64,000 nt of DNA from Vespa crabro (GCF_910589235.1 NW_025813595.1:2790001-2854000); one strand, 5' to 3'; positions 12,831 through 27,058 are shown, counted from the first letter of the stretch. Program-made: numbers and translations. Notes: a model not told the origin generated them from the sequence alone.

Positions 12831-13480
12831 CATAATAATATTAACAATAATAACGATAATGAAGATTTTTACGATAATAATAATAACGATAATAACGATA
12901 ATAACGATTATAATAATAATATTAATAACAAAGGATATGACGATATTCACGAAAATAACGATAATAATGATAATAACGATACTAATAAAAACATAAATAA
13001 CAATAATAACGAAAATAACGATTATAATGATAATATCTACAATAATGATATTAACAATAAGAATAAAAGTAATAATAAAGTCATTAACGTTATGAACGAT
13101 AATAGTGATAATAACGATACTAATAATAATAATAATTACAATAATAGATAATAACGATTATAATCATAATAACTATAATAATGATATTAACAATAAGAAT
13201 AAAAGTAATAATAAAGACATTAACGTTATGAACGATAATAACGATAATAATATTAACTATAATAAAGATTATAACTATATTAAAAATAACAATAATATAC
13301 GATAACAAAGATAAAAACAACAATAGTAATAGTAAAACATACGAAAATAAGGATAATTATAATAATAATAATAACGATAATACCAATAATAACGTTAATA
13401 ATTCTAGTAGTAATAACTATAATAACGGTAATAACTATTTTTATGAAAACAATAGTAACAATAAAATCGATAATGTCGAT
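12396..13480. repeat. Third copy (C) of a part of the large duplication
   Basis: Copy C starts with GAGAACAATAATAACGA and runs to CTAGTAGTAATAACTATAAT and TTTATGAAAACAATAGTAAC. It parallels 21805-22610 (A) and 56306-57340 (B). Between GAACAATAAT and CTAGTAG the distance is 1003 bases in C, 712 in A and 946 in B. C and B both keep the GATAACATCGATAATAACAA stretch, followed by CATCG or ATCG, that A lacks. A therefore carries a deletion here. Confidence 0.75.
13041..13275. repeat. 136-base tandem duplication that breaks triplet register
   Basis: GATATTAACAATAAGAATAA occurs twice, with GAATAAAAGT at 13061 and 13197. Both are followed by AATAATAAAG(A/T)CATTAACG and TTATGAACGATAATA. The 136-base spacing is not a multiple of three, and an AATAGATAATAACG word between the units marks the phase slip. 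Confidence 0.8.
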
Positions 13481-14899
13481 TATAATAATAATAATAACAA
13501 CGATAATAACGATATTAACGATAATAACTATAATAGTAATAGCAATAATTACCACAATAACGATATAAATGATAATAACGATAACAACGGACACAAATTA
13601 ATAATAATAGAAATAATAAAGGTCATAACGATATTAAACATAATATCGTTTGTAATAATACTAATAATAACGATAAAAACGATTATAATGATAATAACGA
13701 TAATAACATTAATAAAAATAACAATAATAACGATAATAGCGATAATAATAGAACTAATAATAACAATGTAAACAATAATGACGATAATAACGAAATAACG
13801 ATAATAAAATTAGTATAATAGCAATAATAAAAATAATAACGATAATACCGTTAATATTGATAATAATAATACCAATATTCACATTAATACCGATAATAAT
13901 AATAATAATAATAATAACAATAATATCGACAATGACGATAAAAACGATAATAATAATTACGATAATATCGAAAAAAGTAATAATAATAATACCGATAGAA
14001 AAAATAATAACGATAAGGACAATAATCATAATAATAATTATAACTATTATAACGATAATTACAGTAATAACTATAATAGAAATAAAATTAATATCGATAA
14101 TTACGTTAATAACTATAATAATAATAGCAATAATTACGATAATAACGTTAATAGTAATAATAATAATAATAACAATATTAAGGATAATAACGATAATAAC
14201 GATAATACAAATAACGATGACAACGATAAAAACAATAATATTAATATTAATATTAACGAAAATAAGGATAATATCGATAACAACGATACTATTAATAATA
14301 ATTATCAAGATAATAACATAATTAACGAACATAACGATAAAATGATAGTAACATTACTAATAATAATATTAATAACAATAATAACGATAAGAACACTAAT
14401 AATGAGAAGAATATGAAAGTTAATAGCAATAATAAGGAAAATTATAATTACAATAATAACGATACCAACGACAATAACGATAAAAATAATAATAATAATA
14501 ACGAAAATAACGATAATAACGATGTCAACAATAATAAAGGTAATAACGATAATAACGATTATACGGATTATAACAATACGTTAATATCGATAATTGTAAT
14601 AATAATAAGAACTATAATGAAGATACAACGATAAAAATGATAATAACTATAATAAAGATAAATGCAATAATAACTGTAATAATAATGGCAATATTAACGT
14701 TAATCATGATAATAAAGATAATAACTATAATAACGATAATAACAATGAAAATACTAGTAATATTAGAGATATTAAAGTTAGTAACGATAATAACGATATT
14801 AATAATAACAATAATTACGATAAAAACGATATTAACGATAATAAAAATAATAACAAAGATAATAACGATATTAATAATAATAAAAATAACAATAATAAC

Positions 14900-16050
14900 G
14901 ATAAGAACAAAAATATTAAAACGAATAATAACGATTATAATGATTATAACGATAATACTAATAGCAATAATGACGATTTTAACGTTAAGAACGAAAAAAA
15001 TAAAACCTTAAATGAATATTATAACATTATCAATGATAATAATAATAATGACGTTAATAATAATCATTATAAAAAAGATATTAACGATAATAACTACAAT
15101 AAAAATTATAACAAGAATAATAATAATAATAGTAACCACAAGAACGAAAATATCGATAATAACAATTATTTTAATAACGATAGTAACGATAATATCGATA
15201 ATATTAATAACAATATTATTGATAAGATCGATAATAATAATAATAATACTAACGATAATATCGATAGTAAAAATAATAATGATAATAACGATAGTAAAGA
15301 TAATAACTATAATAACGACTATAACAATAATAATAATAACGATAATAACGATAATTTCGATAATGCGATAATATTAATAACGATAATAACGATAATAACG
15401 TAAATAACGACAATAATAATAGAAATAATAACAATAACAACGATAATAAAGATAATAACGATAATAATATTACCGATAATATCGTCATTATTAATAATAA
15501 TGACAACGATAATTATGATAATAATGATCGTAAAACTAATAACAATAAAGATAAACACAATATTAACGATAATAACAATAATAACGATTATAAAAATAAT
15601 AATAGTAATAGCAATAATAACAATAGTGACGATAATAACGATAATAATGATAATAATAATAACGATAATAGCGATAATGTCATATACAATACTGATATAC
15701 AATATTGATAACAATATTTACGATAATTTCGATATTAATAATTATAATCATAACAATAATAACGATCATAACGATAATAACAACTATTATAATAACGAAA
15801 ATAACAATATTAATAATAATATTATTATTGTATGTAACAATAATAATGATAACGATGTTTATAATAGTAATAATAATAACGTTTATAACGATACTAACGG
15901 TAATGATGATAATAAAAATATTCACAATAATATCGATAATAACGGTAATTAAAACAACAATAATAACAATATTAACGAAAATAGTAATAACAATTGTAAC
16001 GGAAACAACGATAACAGCATTCATAATAATAATAATAATAGCGACTGTAA
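14900..16050. repeat. Duplicated block, partner of 38880-40050
   Basis: Shared ordered landmarks are ATAACATTATCAA (15021 against 38922), an AATAGTAACCA(C/T)AAGAACG word, the TGATAACGATGTTTATAA word (15847 against 39441) and GTAAGTAT (16047 against 39997). The offset drifts from 23901 to 23594 to 23950, so the pair is collinear with indels. The TATCGATAATATTAATAACA stretch near 15195 also resembles the region near 63200, which suggests a third partial copy at 63040-63260. Confidence 0.75.
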
Positions 16051-16140
16051 GTATAACAACGGTGACACCTATAATATTAATAACAATAATAACGATAATA
16101 ACGATAATAACGATAATAATAGCACTAATAGTATCGATAA
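15965..16140. repeat. GGTGACA higher-order module, copy at 16.0 kb
   Basis: The order is ATTAACGAAAATAGTAATAA, CAATTGTAACGGAAACAACG, a run of AATAATAATAGCGA, GTAAGTATAACAACGGTGAC and CTATAATATTAATAACAATA. Related modules lie at 23290-23470, 28960-29130, 30650-30850, 39920-40070 with a tandem partner at 40090-40200, 40660-40770, 55255-55400 and 58255-58400. Confidence 0.75.
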
Positions 16141-17482
16141 TAACGATAATAGTAATCGTTAAATAATAATCGTATTAAAGATAATAAAGATAATAACGAT
16201 ACTAACAATTATACCGAAAATAATAATGAAAACAAAAACTTTATTAACGAGAATAAGTATAATAACAATTATTATAATGACGGTAAAAACGATAACAACG
16301 GTAATAATGATAAAAACGATAATAACGATATTAACATTGATAATAATAGCAATAATAAAGATATTAACGATGTAAAAGGTTCTAACGCTAATAATAATTA
16401 CAACAATATCGATAATAACGATTATGATGATAAGAACGGTAATAATACTAACAATAATAAAAACAATACCGACATTAACAACAATAAGAATAATAATAGA
16501 AGTAATAATAACAATTTTAAGAATAATAACTATAAAAACGATAATAACAATAATAATAGTAGTAATAATAAAGTAATAATTATAATAACGATAAAAACGA
16601 TTTTAACGATAATAATAATAACGATAATTAGGATAATATCGATAATAATAATAACAATATTAGCGATAATACCGATAATAATAATAGCATTAATAACTAT
16701 AATAACGATAATAACGTTTATAACGATAATAATAATAATAGTAATAATAACCATAATAAAGATAATAACGACACAATAATAATAATAATAATAATAACGA
16801 TAATAACGGTAATATCGATAAAAATAATAGAAAAATAAAATAATATCAATAATAACGATAAAAAGTATAAAAACGATAATATCGATAATATAAAATACAA
16901 TAATAACGATATAATCGATAATAATAATAACTATATTACCAATAATATCGATAATAATAACAACAATATTGACAATAATATCGATAATAACGATTGTAAT
17001 GATAATAATATTAACAATAATATCGATAAATACAACCATACCGATAATTATAATAATAGTAAAATCGATAATAAGGAAAATTAAGAGAAAAAACGGTAAT
17101 AACGAATATAACGATAATAACGGTAATAATTATAACAATATTGACGATAATAACGATAATTCCGATAATAATTATAATGACGATAATAATTATAATAGTA
17201 ATAACAATAAAAACGATAGGAAAGATAATGAAGATAATAATAATAACTATAATTACGACAATAGTAATAATAATGACGATAATAACGATATAAGCGATAA
17301 TAGCAATAATAATTATAAAGATAATATCGAAATTGACCATAATAACGATAATGGTGATAATAACAATAATAGTAATAATAATAGTAACAACAATAACGAT
17401 AATTACAATAATAATAACAACAGCAATAACGGTAATACCGATAATAACGATAATAATAATAACAATGATAACGATAATAACG

Positions 17483-17514
<32 letters not shown>

Positions 17515-19739
17515 GATAATAACGATATTGTTGACAAAAACGATAAGAATGATAACAGTACAAATTATAATAATATTAATAATAATAACGACGATAATAA
17601 CAATAATAATGAGAAGAACAATAAAGATAATAACGACAATAGACATAAAAATTATGTTAATAATAACGATAATAACGTTATTAGTATTAATAATAATAAT
17701 AACAATAATAATTGCGTTAATGATGATAAAAACAATAAACATTGTAACGATAATCGAAATAATAATAATGACGATAATTATGGTAATAACGATAATAACG
17801 ATAATTAGAATAACATTAAAAACAATAATATTAATAAAAACAATAAATATAAGGGTAATAACAATAATATAAATAACACAATTTAGGATAATAATGATTA
17901 TAAATATAATGATAATAACGATAGTAATTATAATAATAATATCAATGACAAAGATAATAATGATACAAACGATAATAATAATAATAATAATAATAACCAT
18001 AGTAATGATAATAACGATAATAATAATAACATTAATATCGATAATAAGGATTATCACGATAAAATTAATACTAATAATAACAAAAATAACAATAATAATC
18101 ATAAAAAATATTTATACCATTAATAATGATAATTACGATATTAACGAAAATAAAGATAATAATAATAAAAATAATATCGATAATAAAGCTAAGAACGATA
18201 ATAACAATAATAATAAAAATAATAATAAAGATGATAAAGATGTTAACGATTATAAATATATTAATAATAACAATAAAAGCTATAATAACGATAATAAACA
18301 TAATTGTAATAACGATAATATCGATAATAGTAATAATAATTATAACCATAATAACGATAATAACGATAATATTAGTAACAACAAAATCGATAATAACCAT
18401 AATAATAATAACAATATTAACGATAATAACGATAATAACGATTTTACGGATTATTATAATAAAGATAATAATGATAATGGCAATAATTATAATAACGATA
18501 ATGACTATAATAAAGATAATTATATTAATAGAAGTAATAATAAAAATATTGACAATGATTGCAATAATAATGATAATAACGATAATAATAGTGGTAACAT
18601 TTAAAGTCATAAAAATAATAACGATAATAACGATAATAAGGATAATAATAATAACGATAATAACGATAAGAGTAATAATAATATCGATAGTAACAATAAT
18701 TACGATAATAACGAAAATAACGATAATAATAATAAAATTAATAACGATAATTCGTTAATAGTAATAATAATAACAACAATAATAACGATTACAACGATGA
18801 TAAGGATAATAGTAATAACGATAATAACGACAATAATAATAATAATATTATCGATAATAAAGATAATAACGATAATATTAATAAGTGTAATAATAATAAA
18901 AACGATAATAACGATAATTACGATAATAATAATAATAATAATAACAATGATAAAGATAATACCGAAAATAATAATAGTAATAATAAAAATAATAATAATA
19001 TCATTAATATCGATAATAACGGTAATAATAATAACAATATCAACGATAATATCCATAATAATAATAACAATATTAAAGATAATATCGATAATAATAATAA
19101 TTATAATAAAAACAGTAATATCGACAATAAAGATAATAACCTTAATAATAATAAGGATTATAATGATAATAACGAAAATAACGATATTAACGATTATAAT
19201 AATAACGCTACTAACGATAATAATGATAAAAATATATTTAATAATAACGATAAAAACGATTATAATGGAAATAACAATAATAACAATATCGATAATAACG
19301 AAAATAACGGTAATAACTATAATAATAATATTAGTAATAGTAGTAATAATAAAAATGATAATTACGATAATAACGATCATATTAATAGATATAATAACGT
19401 TATGACAATAATAACGATAGAAACGATAAATAAGATATCCATAATAACGATAATAGAGACAATAATAATAACAATAATAAAATTGATAATAACTATAATA
19501 ACGATAGTAAACATGAAGACGGCAATGAATATAATAATTATAACGATAATAACGATAATATCGATAATCATTATATTAAGAAGAGCGATAATAACGTGAA
19601 TAGTAATAACTATAAATTCGATAATAATGATATTAATGAACATAACTATAATAATAATATTAAATCATACACTAATACGGATAATAACAATAACAATAAT
19701 AACAATAATACGATTATTACGATAATAACGATAATAATA

Positions 19740-19990
19740 AGATTAATAATAATATCGATAATAAGGTTAATTACGAAAATAACGGTAAAAATGATAATAA
19801 CTATAATAACGACAATAATAATAATAATAGTAATAACGATAATAAATATAATAGCGATAATAATAATAACAACATCAAAGATAATAACAATATTAACAAT
19901 AATAACGATAATAAAGATAATAATAATAATAAGTATAATGAAAATAATAATTATAACAATAATAACAATAATAAAGATAATAACGTAATA
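19740..19990. repeat. Block shared with 42960-43270
   Basis: ATAAGGTTAATTACGAAAAT occurs at 19761 and 43031 (offset 23270). Both are followed by AACGGTAA, AATAACGACAATAATAATAA and a run ending AAAGATAATAAC. It lies in the 1.5 kb present in copy A but missing from copy B. That stretch may therefore have come from, or gone to, the 43 kb region rather than being ancestral to A/B. Confidence 0.65.
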
Positions 19991-21538
19991 ACGATAATAA
20001 TAATAAGATTTAAGAAGGTATTAGCTATAATAACGATAATAATTGTAATATTAACAATAATAACAATAATAACAATAATAACGGTAATTACAATATTAAT
20101 GATAATAACGATAATAATAATAATACTAATAACAATAATGTCGAAAATAACGATAATTACGATAATAATAATAACAATTGCAGCGATAATATCGATAAGA
20201 ATGATAATAATATTAATAATAATATCAATGACAACGATTATAACGCTAATTATTAATAGATTTTACCTAAAATAAGGATAATAATGATAGGAACGATAAT
20301 TATAATAACAATAATAATTATAATGATAATAACGAAAAAATAATAATAATAAGACCTATAACAACGATAATATAGATAATAATAGTAGTAATAATAACAA
20401 TATTAGCAAAAATAACGATAATAACGATAACAATATTAACGATAATAACGTTAGTTATAACAATATTTATAACAATAATAACGATAATAAAGATAACAAT
20501 AATAATCAATAACGATAATGATGATAATAACGTTAATAATAATAATAATAACTATAATAATAATAACTATAAAAACGATAATAACCATAATAACGATAAT
20601 AACAATGATAGCGATAATAATAATCATAATAATAATATTAACGTAAATAGCGGTAATAAAGGTAAGAACGATATAAGTAGTAATAAAAATAAACGTAATA
20701 ACCATAATAAGGACAATAACATTCAAGTAAATAACGATAATAAAGACAATAATATTAATAATTATAACGATAATAATGATAATAACGATAATTATTGAAT
20801 CGAAAATAACGACAATAATAATAATAATAATAACGTTGATAAGGATAATAACGATATCATCGGTAATAATAATAACAAAAATATAGATAATACCGATAAT
20901 AACGATAATAACGACATTTAATATAATAATAATAACGATAATATCGATAATAATAATAACAATAATGACGACAAAAGTAATAATAATATTAGTGGTAATA
21001 ACGATAATAATGATAATATCGATAATAATTATAACGTAAATGACGACGATAATAATAATCATAATAACGATAATAAGGAAAAATACGATAACATCGATAA
21101 TAATAATAGCAACATTAACAATAATATCAATAAAAACGATGGTAATCATAGTAATAATAATAACAACAATAATAATAATAATAATAATAACATTAATAAA
21201 GATAATAACCATAATAACGATAATAGCGATATTATTATAATAATTATAACAAAAATAACGTCAACAACGATAATTATGATAAAAATAATCATAAAAATAT
21301 CGATAATAATGATTATAACGATAATAAATATAAAAACGACAATAATATTGATAATAATAATGAATATAATAATAAAGTCGATGACGATAATAGCGATAAT
21401 AGTAGGAGTAGTAATGTCAATAATAACAATAATGATAATAAAAAAGATAATAACGATAATTATATTTACGATTATAATAAAAATAGTAATAATAATAATA
21501 ACGATTATACCGATAATAACGATAATAACGATAAGAAC

Positions 21539-21585
<47 letters not shown>

Positions 21586-21596
21586 TAAAAACAATA

Positions 21597-21690
21597 ATTT
21601 GTATAATAACGATTATAATAGTGTTAATGTTAAGAATAATAACAATAATAACGATAATATTGATTATGACGATAACAATATTATTGTAAA
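21597..21690. repeat. GTGGTAATGTTAA module, copy 2
   Basis: TTTGTATAATAACGATTATA, then ATAGTGTTAATGTTAAGAAT, and GATTATGACGATAACAATAT. It differs from copy 3 at 22915 by GTGTTAATG for GTGGTAATG. It sits beside a pure AAT run at 21538-21582. Confidence 0.75.
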
Positions 21691-22870
21691 TAACTTCAAC
21701 AATAATAATAATAATAACGGTAATAACGATAATAACGATAATAACGACAATAATAATAATAATAATAACAATTAAAATAATAACTCCAATAACTATAATA
21801 ATGAGAACAATAATAACGACCAAAACGTTAATAACGATAATAATAATAGCAATAATAACAGTATTACAGATATTAATAATAAAAAGCATAATAATGTTAG
21901 TAACAATAAAATTAATATTAATAATAATGTTAATGACATTATTAACGATAATAACGATAATTTGGAATATAATAATAACAATAAAATCGATAGTAAGGAT
22001 ATTAATTATAACAATAATTACATTATTTACGATAATAACGATCAAAAGTAATAATAATAGTAACCATAATAACGATAATAACGATAATAACGATAATAAT
22101 AATAATAATTTCAAAGGTTATAACGATATTAACTAAAATATCGATAATCATGATAATAACTATACTAATAATAATAATAATAAAATTAAGAACAGTAAGA
22201 ACGATTATAATGATAATATCTATATTAACGTTATTATCAATTAGAGTAATAGTAATAATAGAGATATAGTAATAATAATGTTAATAACGTTATTAACGAT
22301 AATAACGATAATAATATTAACAATTATAACGATAATAACTATATTAAGAATATAAATAATATACGATAACAAAGATAACAACAACAATAATATAAGTATA
22401 CTAAGGAAAATATGGATAAAAACGATAACAGCGTCAGTAAAAAAATAATATTTTCGATAATAACTATAATGACAATAATAATATTAACGATAATATCGAT
22501 AATAACGATAATAATACTAGTAGTAATAATTATAATAACGGTGATAACTACATTTATGAAAACAATAGTAACGATAGTATCGTTAATGTCAATTATTATT
22601 GTAATAATAATATCAATAAAAAAGATAATAACAATAATAATAATAATAATAATGACGATATTAACGATAATAACGATTATAGTAATAACGATATTAACGA
22701 CAATATTAAAAATAATAATTACGATAATAATGATATTAAAGATAATAATAATAGTAATAATATCGATAATAACTATAATAACGATAGTAATGATTATAAT
22801 TTTAACGCAAAAACGAATTTAAATATTTTAACGATATTAATAATAAGAATAATAACGATAAGAATGATAC

Positions 22871-22903
<33 letters not shown>

Positions 22904-22914
22904 TAAATACAATA

Positions 22915-23030
22915 ATTTGTATAATAACGATAATAATAGTGGTAATGTTAAGAATAATAACAATAATAACGATAATAACGATTATGACGATAAAATTATT
23001 ATTGATAATAATGTCAATAGTAATAATAAT
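22915..23030. repeat. GTGGTAATGTTAA module, copy 3
   Basis: TTTGTATAATAACGATAATA, ATAGTGGTAATGTTAAGAAT, GATTATGACGATAAAATTAT and AATGTCAATAGTAATAATAA occur in order. The counterpart in copy B is at 57650-57770 and is nearly identical. A more distant copy is at 28598-28700, where TTTGTATAAT has become TTTGCATAAT. Confidence 0.8.
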
Positions 23031-23289
23031 AATAATAACTATAAGATCGATATTAATGATAATAACTGTAATAACGATAACAACTATAATAACGATAATT
23101 ACTATAATAAGGATTAAAATAATAACTATAATAACGATAATTGTAGTAATATTAATTAGGACAATAACGATATTTACGATAATAATTATAATAAAAATAA
23201 AGATAACAACGATAGTAACAATAATAACGATAATATTATAACAATATTAATAATAATATCGAAAATTAAAATAATAATAATAGCAATAA

Positions 23290-24140
23290 TAACGATATTA
23301 AAGAAAATAGTAATAACAATAGTAACGAAAACAACGATAACAACATTAATAATAATAATTATAATATCGAAAGTAATTAAAATAACGGTGACAACTATAA
23401 TATTAATAACAATAATAACGATAATAACGATAGTAACTATAGTAATAATACTAATAATAACGATAATAGTGACTATGATGATAAGAAAGATAATAATAAT
23501 AATAAAAATAAAAATAATAACGAAAATAACGATGATAATCATAATAATAAAAGTAATAATAACAATTTAAGAATAGTAACTATTATAACGATTATAACGA
23601 TAATAGTAGGAGTAATAATAGCAGTAATAAAAATAATAACGGTAATAAAAATTAAAAGAAAGTTAACGATTATAATATTAACGATAATAACGATAATAAC
23701 CATAATAATAATAATAATAATAATGAAGACAACAACGATATTAACGATAATAATGCCAGTAATAATAACAATAATTATTATAATAACGATAACAATGATA
23801 ATACCGATAAAAACGATAATAACAATAATAATAATAGTAATAATTAAGATAATAACGATATTAACGATAATGAGGATAATAACAATAACAATAAAAACAA
23901 CAATAGCAATTATAATCCTTTAACGATATTAATATTTATCAAAATTAAAATAATATTGATAATAACGATAATAATTGTAGCAATAATAACAATGATAACA
24001 CTAATAACGATAATTGCGATAATAATAGTAATAATAATAACAATAATAACAATAATATTGTTAATAAGGTTATTACCGATGATAATGATAATTATAATAT
24101 TCATAATAACTATAATAAGGATATTATCAATAATAATAAT
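23290..24140. repeat. GGTGACA higher-order module, fullest copy in A
   Basis: The order is ATAGTAATAACAATAGTAAC, GAAAACAACGATAACAACAT, AACGGTGACAACTATAATAT (near 23385), GACTATGATGATAAGAAAGA (near 23471), AACAATTTAAGAATAGTAAC (near 23560), CCTTTAACGATATTAATATT (near 23917) and GGTTATTACCGATGATAATG (near 24064). The same order is kept at 58255-59240. Partial orders at 15965-16560, 28960-29620, 30650-31060 and 39920-41200 show that this composite of roughly 0.6-1 kb is a real higher-order repeat unit. Confidence 0.75.
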
Positions 24141-24509
24141 AACGATAATAACGATAAGAAAAATATCGATGAAAACGATAAAATAGAATATAATAATAAA
24201 AACTTTAACGATAAAATCGATATTAATAATAATAAATTTAACGTTAATAACCATAATAATAATAATAATAATAGCAATAATAACCGTAACACGGAAAATA
24301 ACGAGAATAATAATAACGATTATAACAATAATAGTAATAATTATAATATCGATAGTAACAAGAATAACTATAATGACGATAATAGCGATAATGATAATAA
24401 CTATAATGACGATGGATATAATAACGATAATATCTTTAATAACGACAATAATAATAATATTAATGGCGATAATAAAGATATTAACGTTAATAACGATAAT
24501 AATAAAAAC

Positions 24510-24770
24510 AATTAAAACGATAATAACAATAATAATTATAATAGTGATAGCATTAATAACGATATTTACGATAATAATAATAATAATAAAGATAATAACA
24601 TTATTAACGATAATAACGATAATAAAGAAAATAATGATAAAAATAAAAACAATTAAAGCGATAATAACAATAATTATGATAATAGCAATAATAATTATAA
24701 TAGTGATAGCATTAATAACGATATTTACGATAATAGCAATAATAACAAAGATAATAACATGAATTAACGA
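24510..24770. repeat. 159-base tandem duplication found in copy A only
   Basis: ATAGTGATAGCATTAATAAC occurs at 24541 and 24700, 159 bases (53 triplets) apart. Both are preceded by AATTAAA(A/G)CGATAATAAC and followed by GATATTTACGATAATA. The corresponding place in copy B (about 59620-59720) has a single copy reading ATAGATAGCAGTAATAACG. The duplication therefore probably arose in A after the A/B split. Confidence 0.85.
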
Positions 24771-25953
24771 TAATAACGATAATAAAAATAATAATACTAA
24801 CAAAATAACGTTAATAACGAAATTATCGATAATAACGATAATAATAATAGTAATAACAATAACGATAAAAAACATAATAACAATAATAATAATAATAATA
24901 ATAATATTAATATTAATAATAATAATTATAATAATAACGAAAATAACGATAATAACGATAATAAAAAAAGAATAATAGCAATAAAAACGGTAAATGCGAT
25001 AATAATAATAGTAATAATAACGATAATAACGAAACAAACCATAATAACGATAATAATAATTACAATTATAACGATAATAACGACAATAATGATAATAAGG
25101 AAATTAATTATAATAATAATAATAATAATAAAAACGATAAAGATGATAATAATACTTAAAATAATAATGATAATAACAATATTAACGATATTAACTATAA
25201 TAAAATTAATAACTATATTTACGTTAACAACGATAAGGATATTAGGACTAATAGCGATAATAACTATAATTACGGTAATAATAATAATAGCCTTAATAAC
25301 GATATAAACGATGATAACGATAATAATAATAACGGTAAGGACAATAATAATAATAACAGTAATAACGAAAATAATTATAATAACATTAACAATAACAATA
25401 ACAATATTAACGGCAATATTAATAATAATAATAATAAAGATAAGAGCAATAATAATAATTGCAATAACATTAGTAAACATTATAACGAAAATAACGATAA
25501 TGACGAAGACAATAATAACGATTATTACAATAATAACAAAAATAATAAAAACGATAGTATCGTTAATAGTAATAATCATAATAGCGTAAAAAAGATAATA
25601 AATTTAATAATAAATAAATAATAACGATAATACTAATAACCATAATAAAGATAATAATAATAATAATAATAATAACAATAATAACGATACTAACGATAAT
25701 AACGATAAGAATAAAATTAACGATAATAACAAGATTTATAAAAATAATAATATCTATAATAATGATAAGAACGATTAGAACTATAATATTAATAACAATA
25801 ATAACAATAATAACGTAAATAACTAAAAAAAATGATTTAAATAAGATATTAACGATAATAAATAGAATAACAGTAATAACGATAATAACGACAATAATAA
25901 TATAAATAAAAACGATAATTACGCTAATAACAATAATAATAATAATAATAATG

Positions 25954-25995
<42 letters not shown>

Positions 25996-26519
25996 TCGAT
26001 AATAACAATAATAACTGAAATTATAATATTAATAACAACAATAATAACAATAATAGCGATAATAATGATAATAATAAATACGATAAAGTCAATAATATCG
26101 ATAATAATAATAACAATATTAACGATAATATCTATAAGCATAAAAATAATAATAATAATAGTAATAACGATAATAACGATAATAATAGTAGTATTACTAA
26201 CATTAATAACAATAATAGCGGTAATAACGTAATTAACGATAATAACGATAATTATAATAACCATATTAAAAATAATAACGATATTATCGATGATAACAAT
26301 AACAATAATAACGATAATATCTATAATAATAATAGTATTATTAACGTTAACATCGACAATAATAATAATTATAATAACATTAATAACGATAATATCGATA
26401 ATAACTATAACAATAATAAACTAAATAACGATAATAATTATATAAACGATAATAATAATAGTAATAATATCAATAATAACAATAAAAACGATAATAACGA
26501 AGAAATAATAATAATAATG

Positions 26520-26620
26520 ATGGTAAAAGCGCCTATAACGGTAATAATAATAATACCAATGTCGCCATTAATGATAATAACGATAATAACGATATAGCGA
26601 AAATAATAAAAAAAAAAAAT
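26520..26620. other. Non-triplet island with GCGCC and poly-A
   Basis: ATGGTAAAAGCGCCTATAAC, then GGTAATAATAATAATACCAA and TGTCGCCATTAATG, break the tiling and contain the local GC maximum. About 30 bases further on lies a run of twelve A residues (about 26608-26619). I do not recognise the sequence, and it is far too short to be a gene. It may be a relic of an insertion or a junction. Confidence 0.5.
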
Positions 26621-27058
26621 AATAATAATAATATCGATAATAAAGTTAATGACGACAATAATAATAATAAAATTAATATTAATAATTATAACGATAATGA
26701 CGATAATAATAATAGTTATATTAACGATAATAACAGCAATAAAATTAATAATAATAAAGATAATAACGATATTATCGAAAATAAAGATAAAAGCTATAAT
26801 AATAATACTAATAAGAACGATAACATCGATAATAACGATAATAAAAATTATATCAGTAACGACAAAATGACAATAATAATAACAACAATAAAAATGATAA
26901 TAACGATAACAACAATAATAAGGTTAATAACTATATTAACTATATCAATAATAACGGAAATAACATTAATTTCGATATTAATAATAGCAACATTAAAGGT
27001 AATAACGATAATAATAATAATAATAACGATCTTAATAACTATAATAAATATATTAATG

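Larger units (their letters stand above)
16655..24880. repeat. Large segmental duplication, copy A
   Basis: Copy A is collinear with about 49680-59890. Anchors (A/B) are AGAAAAATAAAA 16831/49855, TTAAGAGAAAAAACGG 17081/51524, CAAATTATNA 17561/52381, ATTTAGGATAATAATG 17881/52736, GTGGTAACA 18591/53669, ACCTAAAATAAGG 20265/53814, AAATACGATAACATCGATAA 21081/54633, GAGAACAATAATAACGACC near 21803/56304 and CTAAGGAAAATATGGATAA 22401/57135. Offsets range from 33024 to 35078, so indels have accumulated. By eye 17074-17480 against 51514-51960 has about 15 mismatches in 400 bases. A has about 1.5 kb between 18700 and 20265 that B lacks. Confidence 0.9.

Noticed and set aside
17011..18102. A 363-codon minus-strand frame rich in Ile and Val, which could be mistaken for a membrane protein.
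   Set aside because: It is the reverse complement of the same triplet array, and similar Ile/Val frames occur along the whole minus strand. The residue pattern is ATT/ATC/GTT repetition without charged loops, a signal peptide or a family motif.
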